Shown here: positions 29,331 through 38,758 of the stretch, one piece after another
How the letters are laid out: the number at the start of each line of letters is the position of its first letter
Position numbering within the stretch: the first letter of the stretch is position 1
NCBI RefSeq assembly: GCF_004116955.1
Contig: NZ_CP026362.1
Span: 1,528,501 to 1,592,500 of the forward strand
Length of the DNA: 64,000 nt
DNA from: Bacillus vallismortis
Lineage (GTDB): Bacteria > Bacillota > Bacilli > Bacillales > Bacillaceae
Direction: 5' to 3'
Translations under genes and position numbers: made by a program
Notes under the pieces: generated by a model
Seen by the model: only the letters and a program-made list of their open reading frames with translations
Told to the model about the DNA's origin: nothing
The model's database searches: none

Positions 29331-30170
29331 TTACATGAAGTCTTTTAGTTGATTTAATATAATCTCAGTATCTTCATTTTTGAACACCCCTAACTTGTGA
29401 GCAGCTTCTTGAACCACAGTTTTTAAATTATTCGACTTTATTTGATGTGAGTATGAAGAAACAACTGACATCAACACGTCAGCCAATTCAAAAGCCATGT
29501 CACCTTGTGCCTCTATGGAATTATGGTTAATAATGTTCAGCAACCACTTCAGGTCTTCAAAACTTTGGATTGGAAAAAGAGAAATCCTATACATCTCCAT
29601 AGGATTCTTATTAGCAAGAATTTTTTCGACTTCTTCCTTCTGAATAGCATCTGGATCATTTGGATCAATGCTAGGGATATCATTAAAATTTAAATTTTCG
29701 TCTTCTTGAATTTTTTCATATTCATGTGTGTATAGCTTTGATAAAAATTCATCAAATGAACCTGCAATCTTAAAGTCATTATTTAATTCTAGATCAAAGA
29801 AATGAACAGGTGGATTTTCATTAGTTAGGCGATAATCTAATGCAACCCCATTGTGTCCATCTCCCTGTATGAACAATAGTTTTTGTGGTAGACCCCACTC
29901 TTTTATTAAATAATCACTCTCTAAGATCCCCAAATCTTTTCCTATTCCTCTCATGTGATCAACTTGAATATGGTCGTCTGCCCAAGACGTTATATGCTTT
30001 GTTGGGAACGCATTAAAGGTAATCAATCCACCATTTTGTTGAATGATCAATTTTTTATATTCATGGGGCAAATTTACATTCAACTCTTTTTCAATCTTCC
30101 TTACTTCGTCTTCACTGATATCCTTTAACCTGAAAGGATCATATTCAATGTTCAGCCAAATGACTCTCAT
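29331..30170 (-). CDS. SMI1/KNR4-family immunity protein
   Basis: 279 codons behind AGGAGGTGAGAAA. The N-terminal 150 residues carry the SMI1/KNR4 (SUKH) fold: EVRKIEKELNVNLPHEYKKL, QNGGLITFNAFP, LLFIQGDGHNGVALDYRLT and SFDEFLSKLY. SUKH proteins neutralise polymorphic toxins, often nucleases delivered by LXG proteins. The C-terminal 100 residues form an extra helical domain. It lies next to the dead LXG toxin but on its upstream side, so it is probably an orphan kept for protection against kin that still carry the toxin. Confidence 0.8.
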   Translation of the reverse strand: MRVIWLNIEYDPFRLKDISEDEVRKIEKELNVNLPHEYKKLIIQQNGGLITFNAFPTKHITSWADDHIQVDHMRGIGKDLGILESDYLIKEWGLPQKLLFIQGDGHNGVALDYRLTNENPPVHFFDLELNNDFKIAGSFDEFLSKLYTHEYEKIQEDENLNFNDIPSIDPNDPDAIQKEEVEKILANKNPMEMYRISLFPIQSFEDLKWLLNIINHNSIEAQGDMAFELADVLMSVVSSYSHQIKSNNLKTVVQEAAHKLGVFKNEDTEIILNQLKDFM

Positions 30171-30237
30171 TTTCTCACCTCCTATGGGTTATCTACTAAT
30201 TACACCCATATAAATACGCTTCTACACCTGTCATGTT

Positions 30238-30465
30238 TCATAAATCTTGTTCAATGCGTTTAATCGGGATTTTAAAGCGATCAAACATTAATATCATGCC
30301 AATCCATGCATTACACTGTACGCTTGCTGCATTATTTATAGACTCAGGCGTAAAAATATATTCAAGTGCGACTAGGTCATTAACCTCCAATGTGTTAATT
30401 CCCGTGTAAGTAAAAACTAACCCAAAACCGAATGAAGGATTACGAGAATTAGTCTCGTCACTCAT
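30238..30465 (-). CDS. Hypothetical protein, 75 aa
   Basis: Short ORF with MSDETNSRNPSFGFGLVFTY at the start and a basic C-terminus; moderately hydrophobic. Ribosome site weak. It lies between the island and glnA. No family recognised, and it might be a fragment. Confidence 0.4.
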   Translation of the reverse strand: MSDETNSRNPSFGFGLVFTYTGINTLEVNDLVALEYIFTPESINNAASVQCNAWIGMILMFDRFKIPIKRIEQDL

Positions 30466-30551
30466 GGAGTAAATTTATAACTTCAAATATTTTTCGTCAT
30501 TTATTGGCCAACGACCAGAAATGTTTTTCTCCCATTCTATTGACCAAATAA

Positions 30552-30590
30552 AAAAATCCCCTGACATCAATAGTGCCAAGGGATTGAAAG
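30552..30590 (-). terminator. glnA terminator
   Basis: On the minus strand AATCCCTTGGCA and TGTCAGGGGATT pair around CTATTGA and are followed by TTTTTTT. It lies directly after the glnA stop. Confidence 0.85.
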
Positions 30591-30591
30591 A

Positions 30592-31926
30592 TTAATACTG
30601 AGACATGTACTGTTCGCGCTCCCAAGGGTGAACTTGAGTTCTAAACATATCCCATTCGATTTCTTTTGATTCGATGAAGTGTTCGAATAGGTGCTCGCCC
30701 AGCGCTTTGACCATGACTTCGTTTGATTTGAATTCTTCTAGCGCTTCCGCAAGTGTTGCTGGAAGGTCAACGATTCCGTTTTCCATGCGCTCTTCTTTGT
30801 TCATCACGTAGATGTTGCGGTCGATTGGAGCTGGCGCTTCCAGTTTGTTTTTGATTCCGTCTAAGCCTGCAGCAAGCAATACGCTGAGTGCAAGGTACGG
30901 GTTAGCAGCTGGGTCTACGCTGCGTACTTCAACACGTGTGCTGATGCCGCGGGAAGCCGGGATACGGATAAGCGGGCTTCTGTTTTGCGCGCTCCATGCT
31001 ACGTAGCAAGGTGCTTCATAACCAGGAACAAGACGTTTGTAAGAGTTTACTGTCGGGTTTGTGACTGCTGTAAAGCTTGTTGCGTGCTTCACGATACCTG
31101 CAATGAAGTGTTTCGCTGTTTCACTTAACTGAAGATCAGCGTTTTCGTCATAGAATGAGTTAACGCCATCTTTGAAGAGTGATAGGTTGCAGTGCATACC
31201 GGAACCGTTCACACCGAACAACGGTTTTGGCATAAATGTCGCATGCAGGCCGTGTTTGCGGGCAATTGTTTTAACAACTAGCTTAAATGTTTGGATATCA
31301 TCACATGAACGGACTGCACCAGCATATTTAAAATCGATTTCGTGCTGGCCAGGCGCTACTTCGTGGTGAGACGCTTCGATTTCAAAGCCCATCTCTTCAA
31401 GCTCAAGAACGATATCGCGGCGGCAGTTTTCTCCCAAGTCGGTTGGAGCCAAGTCGAAATATCCGCCTTTGTCGTTTAATTCAAGCGTCGGTTCGCCTTT
31501 TTCATCTAATTTAAATAAGAAAAATTCTGGCTCAGGCCCGAGGTTAAAATCACTGAAGCCAAGGTCTTCCATTTCTTTCAAAATCCGTTTTAAGTTGTTT
31601 CGCGGGTCACCTTCGAAAGGTGTGCCATCTGGATTGTAGATATCACAGATGAAACGTGCTACTTTACCTTTTTCAGCCGTCCATGGGAAGATAACAAATG
31701 TATTCAGATCTGGATACAGGTACATGTCTGACTCTTCGATGCGAACGAATCCTTCAATAGAAGAACCGTCAAACATGACTTTATTATCAAGCGCTTTTTC
31801 AAGCTGGCTTACAGGAATCTCAACGTTCTTGATTGTTCCAAGAATGTCAGTAAACTGAAGACGGATATACTTCACGTTTTCATCTTTTACTAATTTTACG
31901 ATATCTTCTCTAGTGTACTTTGCCAT
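30592..31926 (-). CDS. glnA: Glutamine synthetase type I
   Basis: 444 codons. Joins ammonia and glutamate to glutamine using ATP; a dodecamer. Signatures: [20 protein letters not shown] (N-terminal latch), GPEPEFFLF and [15 protein letters not shown] (metal and glutamate site), [20 protein letters not shown] (ATP site) and [13 protein letters not shown]. No adenylylation loop tyrosine context as in proteobacteria; Bacillus controls it by feedback. ATG at 31926 follows AGGAGGAGTTTTACGAA. It is 58 bases downstream of glnR in the glnRA operon. Confidence 0.98.
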   Translation of the reverse strand: MAKYTREDIVKLVKDENVKYIRLQFTDILGTIKNVEIPVSQLEKALDNKVMFDGSSIEGFVRIEESDMYLYPDLNTFVIFPWTAEKGKVARFICDIYNPDGTPFEGDPRNNLKRILKEMEDLGFSDFNLGPEPEFFLFKLDEKGEPTLELNDKGGYFDLAPTDLGENCRRDIVLELEEMGFEIEASHHEVAPGQHEIDFKYAGAVRSCDDIQTFKLVVKTIARKHGLHATFMPKPLFGVNGSGMHCNLSLFKDGVNSFYDENADLQLSETAKHFIAGIVKHATSFTAVTNPTVNSYKRLVPGYEAPCYVAWSAQNRSPLIRIPASRGISTRVEVRSVDPAANPYLALSVLLAAGLDGIKNKLEAPAPIDRNIYVMNKEERMENGIVDLPATLAEALEEFKSNEVMVKALGEHLFEHFIESKEIEWDMFRTQVHPWEREQYMSQY

Positions 31927-31984
31927 TTCGTAAAACTCCTCCTCTTAAAAGGTAAATGTATATAGCAAAACAGTTGCTAACGGA

Positions 31985-32392
31985 TTAATGAAAGAAGCGG
32001 GACATGTCGCCTTGGCGGAATGTGTTCCCTCTTTGAAAACGGCCGGCTTGCATGAGCTCGTTTTTCAGGAGCTGTCTTAGTTCGTCATCGGACAGATCAT
32101 GTTTCATTGGTTTTTTCGTCTTTTCGTTTTGTTTTTGCTCCGGCTCGGCTTCTGCCTTTGCCAGAATTTGTTTAATCCCTGCCATGTTTACACCTTGTTC
32201 TATCAGGTGCTTGATTTCTAACAGTTTATCTACATCATGGAACGAAAATAATCGTCTATTCCCTTCGCTTCTCGCTGGGAATATCAGTCCATTTTCCTCA
32301 TAATATCGAATTTGTCTTGCTGATAACTCCGTTAACTGCATGACAATTCCTATTGGAAATAAAGGCATTGAGCGGCGAATATTATCACTCAT
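31985..32392 (-). CDS. glnR: Nitrogen repressor GlnR (MerR family)
   Basis: 135 codons. Winged-helix DNA-binding domain of the MerR family: [20 protein letters not shown] and [20 protein letters not shown], and a C-terminal tail that binds feedback-inhibited glutamine synthetase. Represses glnRA and ureases when nitrogen is plentiful. Two GlnR boxes lie in its own promoter (32435-32474). ATG at 32392 follows AAAAGGAGGAAATTGAG. Confidence 0.97.
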
Positions 32393-32423
32393 CTCAATTT
32401 CCTCCTTTTCTTAACTTAGTTTC

Positions 32424-32474
32424 ATTATAGGTGATGTTATATTTTGTGTCAATACGATGTAAGAAATCTTAACA
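32424..32474 (-). promoter_or_regulatory. glnRA promoter with two GlnR/TnrA boxes
   Basis: Minus strand: TTGACA (32452-32447), 17 bases, TATAAT (32429-32424). Two boxes of the TGTNAN7TNACA type: TGTTA-N7-TTACA at 32458-32474 upstream of the -35 and TGACA-N7-TAACA at 32435-32451 overlapping the -35. This is the known two-operator layout by which GlnR represses its own operon. Confidence 0.9.
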
Positions 32475-32501
32475 TCAAATTCAGTGAAATTTTTAAAAAA
32501 T

Positions 32502-33767
32502 TTAAATTAATTGCTTTTCCATGAGTGAATCCACTGCACTGCAGGTGGCATTTTTCACATGCGAATAGGTTAATCCTCCCTGAACATACGCTACATACGG
32601 CGGGCGGATAGGGCCATCTGCTGATAATTCGATGCTTGCTCCTTGAATAAATGTGCCTGCTGCCATAATGACATCATCTTCGTATCCCGGCATGTAGGCC
32701 GGATAAGGTGTCACGTGTGCATTGATCGGTGATGCATATTGAATCGCCTGGCAAAAGGCAATCATTTTTTCTCTATCAGAAAACTCAACTGATTGAATCA
32801 AATCCGTTCTTTTCGCATCCCATTTCGGGTTTGAAGTAAAGCCCAGCTTTTCAAGGAATCTCGCTGTAAACACAGCTCCCTTTAAGCTTTGCGACACAAC
32901 GTGAGGGGCCAAAAAGAAGCCTTGATACATTTCTTGGAGCGAATAAAGAGATGCCCCTGCTTCCCTGCCGATGCCCGGTGATGTCATACGGTACGAGCAG
33001 GCTTCAACCCATTTCGCTTTTCCGACGAGATAGCCTCCTGTTTTCGCAAGCCCGCCGCCGGGATTTTTAATGAGAGATCCCGCCATCAGATCGGCTCCTA
33101 CATGGCAAGGTTCCAGTTCCTCCACAAATTCTCCGTAACAGTTGTCGACAAATACGATTAGGTTTTCATTGATTTCTTTTACAAAACGGATCATTTCTTC
33201 TATTTCGCTGATTAAGAAAGAAGGGCGATTTGCATATCCTTTTGAGCGCTGTATGCCAATTACTTTTGTCTTCGGATTGATCGCAGCGGCGACCTCATCA
33301 TAGTCTATTTTTCCATCTTCCGTCAGATTAACCGCGTTGTAGCCGATGTGAAAATCCTTTAACGATCCAGCGTTTTCTTCTCCTCTGACGCCCACAATTT
33401 CTTCTAGCGTATCATAGGGCTTGCCTGTGATATAAAGAAGCTCGTCCCCCGGTCTGAGAACACCGAACAAAGCAATCGAGATGGCATGTGTGCCTGAGAT
33501 AATTTGCGGCCTTACAAGACCCGCTTCTCCGCCAAACACATCCGCATAAATGCTTTCAAGCGTGTCCCTCCCGATATCATCATAGCCGTATCCTGTAGAC
33601 GGCGTAAAATGAGTGTCGCTTACTTTGTGTTTTCTATAGCTTTCAAGCACTCTCCACTCATTACGTTCACTGATTTCTTCTATTTGTTTATGAACACCGG
33701 AAATGTCCGCTTCCACTTCCATTGCCGTTTTTTTCAATAATTCTCCGTGTGTTAATGTGTCAAACAT
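32502..33767 (-). CDS. ynbB: PLP-dependent lyase-like protein YnbB
   Basis: 421 codons, member of the fold-type I PLP family annotated as methionine gamma-lyase-like or aluminium resistance protein. The PLP lysine sits in GSLIKNPGGGLAKTGGYLVG, and FVDNCYGEFVEELEPCHVGA is the conserved cofactor-holding segment. The exact reaction is unproven. ATG at 33767 follows AAGGACATACAAAAC. It is 17 bases downstream of hflX, as in B. subtilis. Confidence 0.9.
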   Translation of the reverse strand: MFDTLTHGELLKKTAMEVEADISGVHKQIEEISERNEWRVLESYRKHKVSDTHFTPSTGYGYDDIGRDTLESIYADVFGGEAGLVRPQIISGTHAISIALFGVLRPGDELLYITGKPYDTLEEIVGVRGEENAGSLKDFHIGYNAVNLTEDGKIDYDEVAAAINPKTKVIGIQRSKGYANRPSFLISEIEEMIRFVKEINENLIVFVDNCYGEFVEELEPCHVGADLMAGSLIKNPGGGLAKTGGYLVGKAKWVEACSYRMTSPGIGREAGASLYSLQEMYQGFFLAPHVVSQSLKGAVFTARFLEKLGFTSNPKWDAKRTDLIQSVEFSDREKMIAFCQAIQYASPINAHVTPYPAYMPGYEDDVIMAAGTFIQGASIELSADGPIRPPYVAYVQGGLTYSHVKNATCSAVDSLMEKQLI

Positions 33768-33783
33768 GTTTTGTATGTCCTTC

Positions 33784-35046
33784 CTACATATACTTCTTTA
33801 ATTCACCGATGATGCTTTGCTCCTCTTGTAGATAGCCTGATATGTCGTATCGTTCATTTTCTTCATCAAAGTAGAAGCGATCAACCATCGTTTCCGATTT
33901 GATTCTAGAAAGAAGCTTACCTTCACTTGCCGGCACATGCGCTTCAAAAGACGTTAACAGCTCTTGGCGCAAATAGCGCTGAATCGCTTCTTTAAATGTA
34001 TCAGCGTCTTCCCCACGCTTCGCACTGACCATAATGTGATCCCTTCCAGCGGACGGTATAAAATCAGGCAGTTTTTGATCACATTTATTGTAGGCTGTCA
34101 GCATCGGAATATCATCGGCTTCAAGCTCCTCAAGCAACCGAAGCACCGTTTTTTCGTGTCCTGCGTAATCCTCATTTGAAGAATCAATTAAATGCAGGAT
34201 CAAATCCGCTTCCTTGACTTCCTCAAGCGTTGACCGAAATGCGGCAATCAGTGTCGTCGGAAGATCCTGAATAAACCCTACTGTATCTGACAGAAGCACG
34301 CTGTAACCGCTTGGCAGGACCATTTTTCTGGTCATCGGATCCAATGTGGCAAACAGAAGGTCTTCTTCATAGCTGTCCGAACTTGTCAGCCGGTTGAACC
34401 ATGTAGATTTCCCCGCGTTTGTATAACCGACAAGCGCGATTTGAAGCACGCCATTTTTCTTTCTTCTCTCACGGTACCGGCTTCTATGGCGAATGACAGT
34501 CGAGAGCTGTGTGTTGATTTCATGAATGCGATTTCTGATATGGCGGCGGTCGGTTTCCAGTTTTGTTTCACCGGGACCTCTCGCCCCAATTCCACCGCCT
34601 TGCCGGGAGAGATTGATCCCTTGCCCCGTCAGACGCGGCAGTGCATATTGCAGCTGGGCTAGCTCAATCTGGAGTTTGCCTTCTCTCGTTCTCGCCCGTT
34701 TTGCGAAAATATCTAAAATCAATTGCGTGCGGTCAATCATCTTCACTTCAATCGCGGTTGCCAATGACTTTAATTGGCTTGGCGACAGCTCATCATTAAA
34801 AATAAGGAGATCAGCTTCAAGCTCTTCCACCAATGCCTTCAGCTCTTCTACCTTCCCTTTTCCTATATATGTAGCGGCGTCAGCCCTGTTCCGTTTTTGC
34901 GTGACGCTGGTTAATACGGTTCCGTCTGCTGTTTTTGTCAAAGATGCAAGCTCTTCCATAGAATTTTCAAAATGCTCATCCGTGATATGCGGCAGCTGAC
35001 ATCCGACTAAAATGGCTTTTTCCTGTCTTGTTTCCTGTTCGTTCAA
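33784..35046 (-). CDS. hflX: Ribosome-associated GTPase HflX (YnbA)
   Basis: 420 codons from the TTG at 35046, preceded by GAAAGGAACATCCAT; this matches the known length of YnbA, so the longer in-frame ORF is not used. The N-terminal ATP/nucleotide-binding domain includes [20 protein letters not shown]; the G domain has GYTNAGKST (P-loop), [11 protein letters not shown] (G3) and NKCD (G4). The protein binds the 50S subunit and splits stalled or hibernating ribosomes. Upstream of ynbB, downstream of spoVK. Confidence 0.95.
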   Translation of the reverse strand: MNEQETRQEKAILVGCQLPHITDEHFENSMEELASLTKTADGTVLTSVTQKRNRADAATYIGKGKVEELKALVEELEADLLIFNDELSPSQLKSLATAIEVKMIDRTQLILDIFAKRARTREGKLQIELAQLQYALPRLTGQGINLSRQGGGIGARGPGETKLETDRRHIRNRIHEINTQLSTVIRHRSRYRERRKKNGVLQIALVGYTNAGKSTWFNRLTSSDSYEEDLLFATLDPMTRKMVLPSGYSVLLSDTVGFIQDLPTTLIAAFRSTLEEVKEADLILHLIDSSNEDYAGHEKTVLRLLEELEADDIPMLTAYNKCDQKLPDFIPSAGRDHIMVSAKRGEDADTFKEAIQRYLRQELLTSFEAHVPASEGKLLSRIKSETMVDRFYFDEENERYDISGYLQEEQSIIGELKKYM

Positions 35047-35147
35047 ATGGATGTTCCTTTCTTTTGCATATTGGGCAGTAGTATTATCATACCAAACCCT
35101 GCATGTGTATACCACAAATCGATCGCTTTGAAAAGTTAGAAATACAA

Positions 35148-35180
35148 CAAAAAAACAGACCTCTCGAAAAGCTGAGAGGC
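35148..35180 (-). terminator. spoVK terminator
   Basis: Minus strand GCCTCTC-AGCTTTTC-GAGAGGT followed by CTGTTTTTTT immediately after the spoVK stop. Confidence 0.85.
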
Positions 35181-35603
35181 CTATACAGAGCCAGATGCTT
35201 CTTCTTGGATGGAAAGATCTTGGCTTTTAATGGTCATCAAGTCGCTTTTTAAGTATTGATCACCCATTAAAAGCCTCATGGCTTGCGCTCTGATCGATTT
35301 TTCGATCACATTTCTGACAAAACGGCCATTGCTGAATTTAATGGGACTTGTTGTGCTTTTGACTGTCATTAAGTAATCTTTCAATTTCCATTCCGCTTCT
35401 TGACTCAGCTGGTATTCTCTTTCAGCGATCATTCGTTTCGCAATCTCCATGAGCTGGGTGACAGAATAATCCGGAAAGTCAATGGAGATGGGAAATCTTG
35501 ATTGGAGACCGGGATTTAATGAAAGAAAATGATCCATTTCCCGAGAATATCCGGCAAGGATCAAAATAAATTCATGCTGTTTATCTTCCATATGCTTGAA
35601 CAT
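35181..35603 (-). pseudogene. spoVK: SpoVK, 3' part only (interrupted by prophage)
   Basis: About 138 residues from KHMEDKQHEFILILAGYSRE to the normal end EEASGSV. This is the C-terminal part of the AAA+ ATPase SpoVK (about 322 aa when whole), including the arginine-finger segment GLQSRFPISIDFPDYS. The N-terminal half with the Walker A and most of Walker B is missing here and is expected beyond the far end of the prophage. SpoVK is needed in the mother cell for spore maturation. The apparent start MF at 35603 is created by the junction; host identity starts at about 35598. The gene could be restored by exact excision. Confidence 0.9.
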
Positions 35604-37272
35604 AGTTTAATCTTTTATGCGAGTTCCTAAACTCCCCTCCCTGCTCGCCATTAAGAAAATCCACATGGCTGTTTTCATTAATGAGCGAAGAGCTTTTCCA
35701 TACAACTTCCATGTGATCATCATCAAACAGTGTTACTTTTTCAATGAAGAAATCAAGGAATTGTCGTTTCTCTTCCATTGTAATTTCATTTTTAATCATT
35801 TTAGAGAACGAACCCATATACTCAATCATTTTTTGTTTTTTATCTTCAGTTTGTTTATTTGCAGCTAATTGTGAGTTAATTATTTTAATCTCATTCTCAA
35901 TATGTTCTTTATTTTGCTCCAATGGCTGGGAAAGTTGATCGAACATACTTTCTTTAATTTTTCCTTTCCCAAAAAGAATCACATAATTTGCAATTTCCTC
36001 ATCTATCTCACTAAGTTGGTTTTCTAATCGACTGGCTTTTGCTTTGAGCTCATCGATTTTCTTTTGATCGGACGCTTCCTCTAAAAATGAGTCTAAAAAT
36101 TTTTCTGGGTTCTTCATAAGTTTTATAAACCAATTCCAAAAAACTTCATCTACAATATCAACTCTCCAGTTCTTGCCTTCACAAGAAACAACTTTCTTAC
36201 CATTCTGATATCCTTTTGCAGTCTTTGCTCTACAAGAATAATACTTATAAACACCAGATTTAGTTTTAGAGGTTATCCCAGATCCACATGCTCCTCCACA
36301 ACGACCACATTTGGCTTTATTTTTCAGCAAGTAGTCTTTTGTAGTTCGACTACGTCCTTTAAAGTTACTTTTCAATCGCTCAATGATTTGTTCTCGTGTA
36401 GCTTTATCCCACATCGGGGGAATTTTTATCAATATCCATTCGTCCCTGTTTGTCGGAACCTGTTTTTTCTTACTGTTAACTTGAACAACTTTGGATTTTC
36501 CATAATAAAAGTCACCAGTGTAATCTTCATTCTGCAACATTCTACTTACAGTGGCCTGATACCAAGTCTTTCCGTTAGGAGCAGGAACCCCTCTTCTTGA
36601 AAGCTCTTTAGCTATTTCATTAGAGGACATTTTTTTATTTAAAAGCATATCCTTCATTTCGAGCAAAATTTGTTTTTCTTCTTCGTTGTACTCAGGAAGA
36701 TCTGTAACTGTGTTAAATTTATATCCGTATAACCTTTTAAATGAGGGAAACTCTCCTTTCTTTGCTTTAGCTAATCTTCCACGTTTTGAGTTAGCATGAA
36801 TTTTTGCTTTATTGTACTGTGCAATTGAACCTTGTATGTTGTACATCAGCATTGATTCAGGATCATGAGGATTAACTTCAAATTCAATAAACTCGATATC
36901 AACACCCATACCCCATATTCTTCTTGATACCACTCCCTGTAAAGTGTTATCTCTAGTTAGACGATCTGGGTGTAGTACAATGAATTTTTTCCCTAGTCCT
37001 TTTTCTAATAAATATAAAGCGTGATTAAGAGCTGGCCGGTTTGGATCATCCCCCATGCCCCCCGGTTCAACCAACGCAATTATTTCACTTTCCTTGTATC
37101 CAAATTTAGAGATTGCTCTTTCTTTACACCTTTCTATTTGTGACTCAATTGAGAAACCCTTATTAGCTTGATCTGTTGTTGATACTCTGGCATAAATCAA
37201 TGCGTTAATTTTGCCAATTAAATGCATTATATTGTCCGTGCTTAGCTTTTGATCTCCCTTTAATATAAGCAA
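35581..37272 (-). CDS. Large serine recombinase (SPbeta SprA-like integrase)
   Basis: 563 codons from TTG 37272, behind GGAGG with 10-base spacing. Serine recombinase catalytic domain: INALIYARVSTTDQANKGFS with the nucleophilic serine, and HPDRLTRDNTLQGV; then the recombinase domain (RRGVPAPNGKTWYQATVSRM), a zinc ribbon with CGRCGG and the later cysteines, and a coiled coil (around residues 400-470) that controls direction. It integrates and, with a directionality factor, excises the prophage. Its last codons overlap spoVK by 23 bases: VQAYGR is coded by DNA at or beyond the attachment site. Confidence 0.95.
   Translation of the reverse strand: MLILKGDQKLSTDNIMHLIGKINALIYARVSTTDQANKGFSIESQIERCKERAISKFGYKESEIIALVEPGGMGDDPNRPALNHALYLLEKGLGKKFIVLHPDRLTRDNTLQGVVSRRIWGMGVDIEFIEFEVNPHDPESMLMYNIQGSIAQYNKAKIHANSKRGRLAKAKKGEFPSFKRLYGYKFNTVTDLPEYNEEEKQILLEMKDMLLNKKMSSNEIAKELSRRGVPAPNGKTWYQATVSRMLQNEDYTGDFYYGKSKVVQVNSKKKQVPTNRDEWILIKIPPMWDKATREQIIERLKSNFKGRSRTTKDYLLKNKAKCGRCGGACGSGITSKTKSGVYKYYSCRAKTAKGYQNGKKVVSCEGKNWRVDIVDEVFWNWFIKLMKNPEKFLDSFLEEASDQKKIDELKAKASRLENQLSEIDEEIANYVILFGKGKIKESMFDQLSQPLEQNKEHIENEIKIINSQLAANKQTEDKKQKMIEYMGSFSKMIKNEITMEEKRQFLDFFIEKVTLFDDDHMEVVWKSSSLINENSHVDFLNGEQGGEFRNSHKRLNYVQAYGR
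35585..35600. other. Prophage/spoVK junction (attachment site region)
   Basis: Sequence to the left continues SpoVK in frame, and sequence to the right belongs to the integrase. The true core is not determinable without the other junction or the empty site. The right-hand limit of host identity, judged from SpoVK codons, is about 35598. Confidence 0.6.
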
Positions 37273-37360
37273 TAGATCACAACCTCCATATTGCTTTATC
37301 TTTTATGTCTGTATATAAGCACAAGTATACCATGGGAAAAATAGGTATACTTGTTTCACC

Positions 37361-37507
37361 TTATGCTTTTTTATACTTGTACATTAATGTAGCTGCAAAA
37401 TCATAAAATTCCTTAGATGAAATCACCTCATTAACCCAGTTTTCTACATTCTTATTAATGACTGTGGTTACCTTATAGTTTTCTACGCATTCTCTTCTTT
37501 TGCTCAT
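37361..37507 (-). CDS. Small basic protein, 48 aa (possible recombination directionality factor)
   Basis: MSKRRECVENYKVTTVINKN then an Asn/Val-rich and Lys-rich tail. ATG 37507 overlaps the stop of the upstream RecU-like gene (ATGA), and the integrase follows 88 bases later. Serine integrases of SPbeta type need a small basic partner (SprB, about 58 aa) for excision; size and position make this a candidate, but no sequence similarity could be checked. Confidence 0.5.
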   Translation of the reverse strand: MSKRRECVENYKVTTVINKNVENWVNEVISSKEFYDFAATLMYKYKKA

Positions 37508-38103
37508 TGATGCACCACTCCCATAGATGACTTGTCATCAATGTATGAATTAAGTGGGTTGTCCAATAACTTGGATTTCTTTATCAACTCATCGCAAAGT
37601 TTGTTTAGATAATATGTATAATTCACTTTCTTTTTCATCCAGCGCACTTCAGTACCAATTTCTTCACAAATTGCTAATGGAATGCTGGCTTTGTTTACTT
37701 TATTCTTATATGTATGTTTCAACTGTTTTTCAGCTATGTTCTTATATGTAAGGAAATCATTAATATGTACAAAAAAAACTTTGTTTTCCGGCTCTCTGAA
37801 TTGAAACAGAAAGCCAGGGATTATGTTTGGATATTGCATTGCCTCTTTTAAATGTTTTATCTGTTGTGCTTTTATAATTTCCTCTCGAAAGGCTATAGAC
37901 TTGTCTTTTGTTGATTTAAGTTCTAAGGGAAACAAGTACCCCTTAAAGAACAGAAAGCAATCATATTTGTTTTTTGATACTGCAGCTCCTCTTTTCAAGA
38001 ACATTGGGTTAACGTCTTTAATCCGGTAGAAGAACAACTTCTGATCCGCTGCAGATTTTTCAATATTCGCTTCAAAAACTTTCCCTTGATTGTTTGCTCC
38101 CAA
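37504..38103 (-). CDS. RecU-like Holliday junction resolvase
   Basis: 199 codons. The PD-(D/E)xK nuclease core of RecU is visible: GANNQGKVFEANIEKSAADQ at the start (RecU-type RGxxFE-like), KNKYDCFLFFKGYLFPLELK with the Asp and the Glu-x-Lys, then LKEAMQYPNIIPGFLFQFRE. It would resolve recombination intermediates during phage replication. Overlaps the next gene by four bases. Function is inferred from the motif. Confidence 0.75.
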   Translation of the reverse strand: MGANNQGKVFEANIEKSAADQKLFFYRIKDVNPMFLKRGAAVSKNKYDCFLFFKGYLFPLELKSTKDKSIAFREEIIKAQQIKHLKEAMQYPNIIPGFLFQFREPENKVFFVHINDFLTYKNIAEKQLKHTYKNKVNKASIPLAICEEIGTEVRWMKKKVNYTYYLNKLCDELIKKSKLLDNPLNSYIDDKSSMGVVHQ

Positions 38104-38194
38104 TCAATCACTCTCCTAATCTATATTGAAGGTAAAATATGGTTATGTTAATATTGATCGTGTAATAGTCTTGAATGTTGGAAAGGCGGTCAAA

Positions 38195-38413
38195 ATGAAC
38201 CTTTATTTAATTCCGGCGCTCGTTATTTCACTTTGTCTTAATGTTGTTTTATACATTCAATTAGCAAAGAATAAAACTGCTGAATACACTAAAATAGGAT
38301 GGAAAGAAAGGATTGGACTTAACAATCCCTTAACAGCTTTGATATGGGCTTTTCTTTGCATTTCAATAGTATTAAGTCTCTTTGGCTTATTAGTTGGACT
38401 TATTAATTTATAA
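38195..38413 (+). CDS. Small membrane protein, 72 aa
   Basis: ATG at 38195 follows GAAAGGCGGTCAAA, preferred over the upstream in-frame ATG. Two hydrophobic helices (LYLIPALVISLCLNVVLYIQ and IWAFLCISIVLSLFGLLV) around a polar loop. One of few plus-strand genes in the prophage, so perhaps expressed in the lysogen. Function unknown. Confidence 0.55.
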   Translation: MNLYLIPALVISLCLNVVLYIQLAKNKTAEYTKIGWKERIGLNNPLTALIWAFLCISIVLSLFGLLVGLINL

Positions 38414-38758
38414 ACGACTTAACTTATCCACTAATTTTATTTTTACTCTAAATAAAAGACCGATTTTATTCAGTTTTTAAGCCTTTACATACATAAGAAT
38501 AACCAATATTAAAGTCCATATCCCCTATGATGGATGGCCGGAACATTCAATTCAAATCTTATAAGGCAAATAAACTAATATCATTAACAAATCCATGCTC
38601 CTACAATTAGATAGATCACCTCCTTTTTATTTGCTAACCTTTTTAATCAAATTTGCTTCTTGCTAAAAAATTTATTTCCTTTAACATATTGTTGTAATAT
38701 AAAGTACCTAAATAAATTGCTTTACAATTTTTCACGAATTCATTTGGGAGGGTGTAGT

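Noticed and set aside
33784..35115. Longer HflX starting at 35115
   Set aside because: The extension is not HflX-like; TTG 35046 has a ribosome site and gives the known length.
38600..38640. AAAAAGGAGGTGATCT on the minus strand
   Set aside because: Near-perfect ribosome site, but only very short ORFs without a usual start follow. Kept out of the feature list, although a micropeptide with an unusual start cannot be ruled out.
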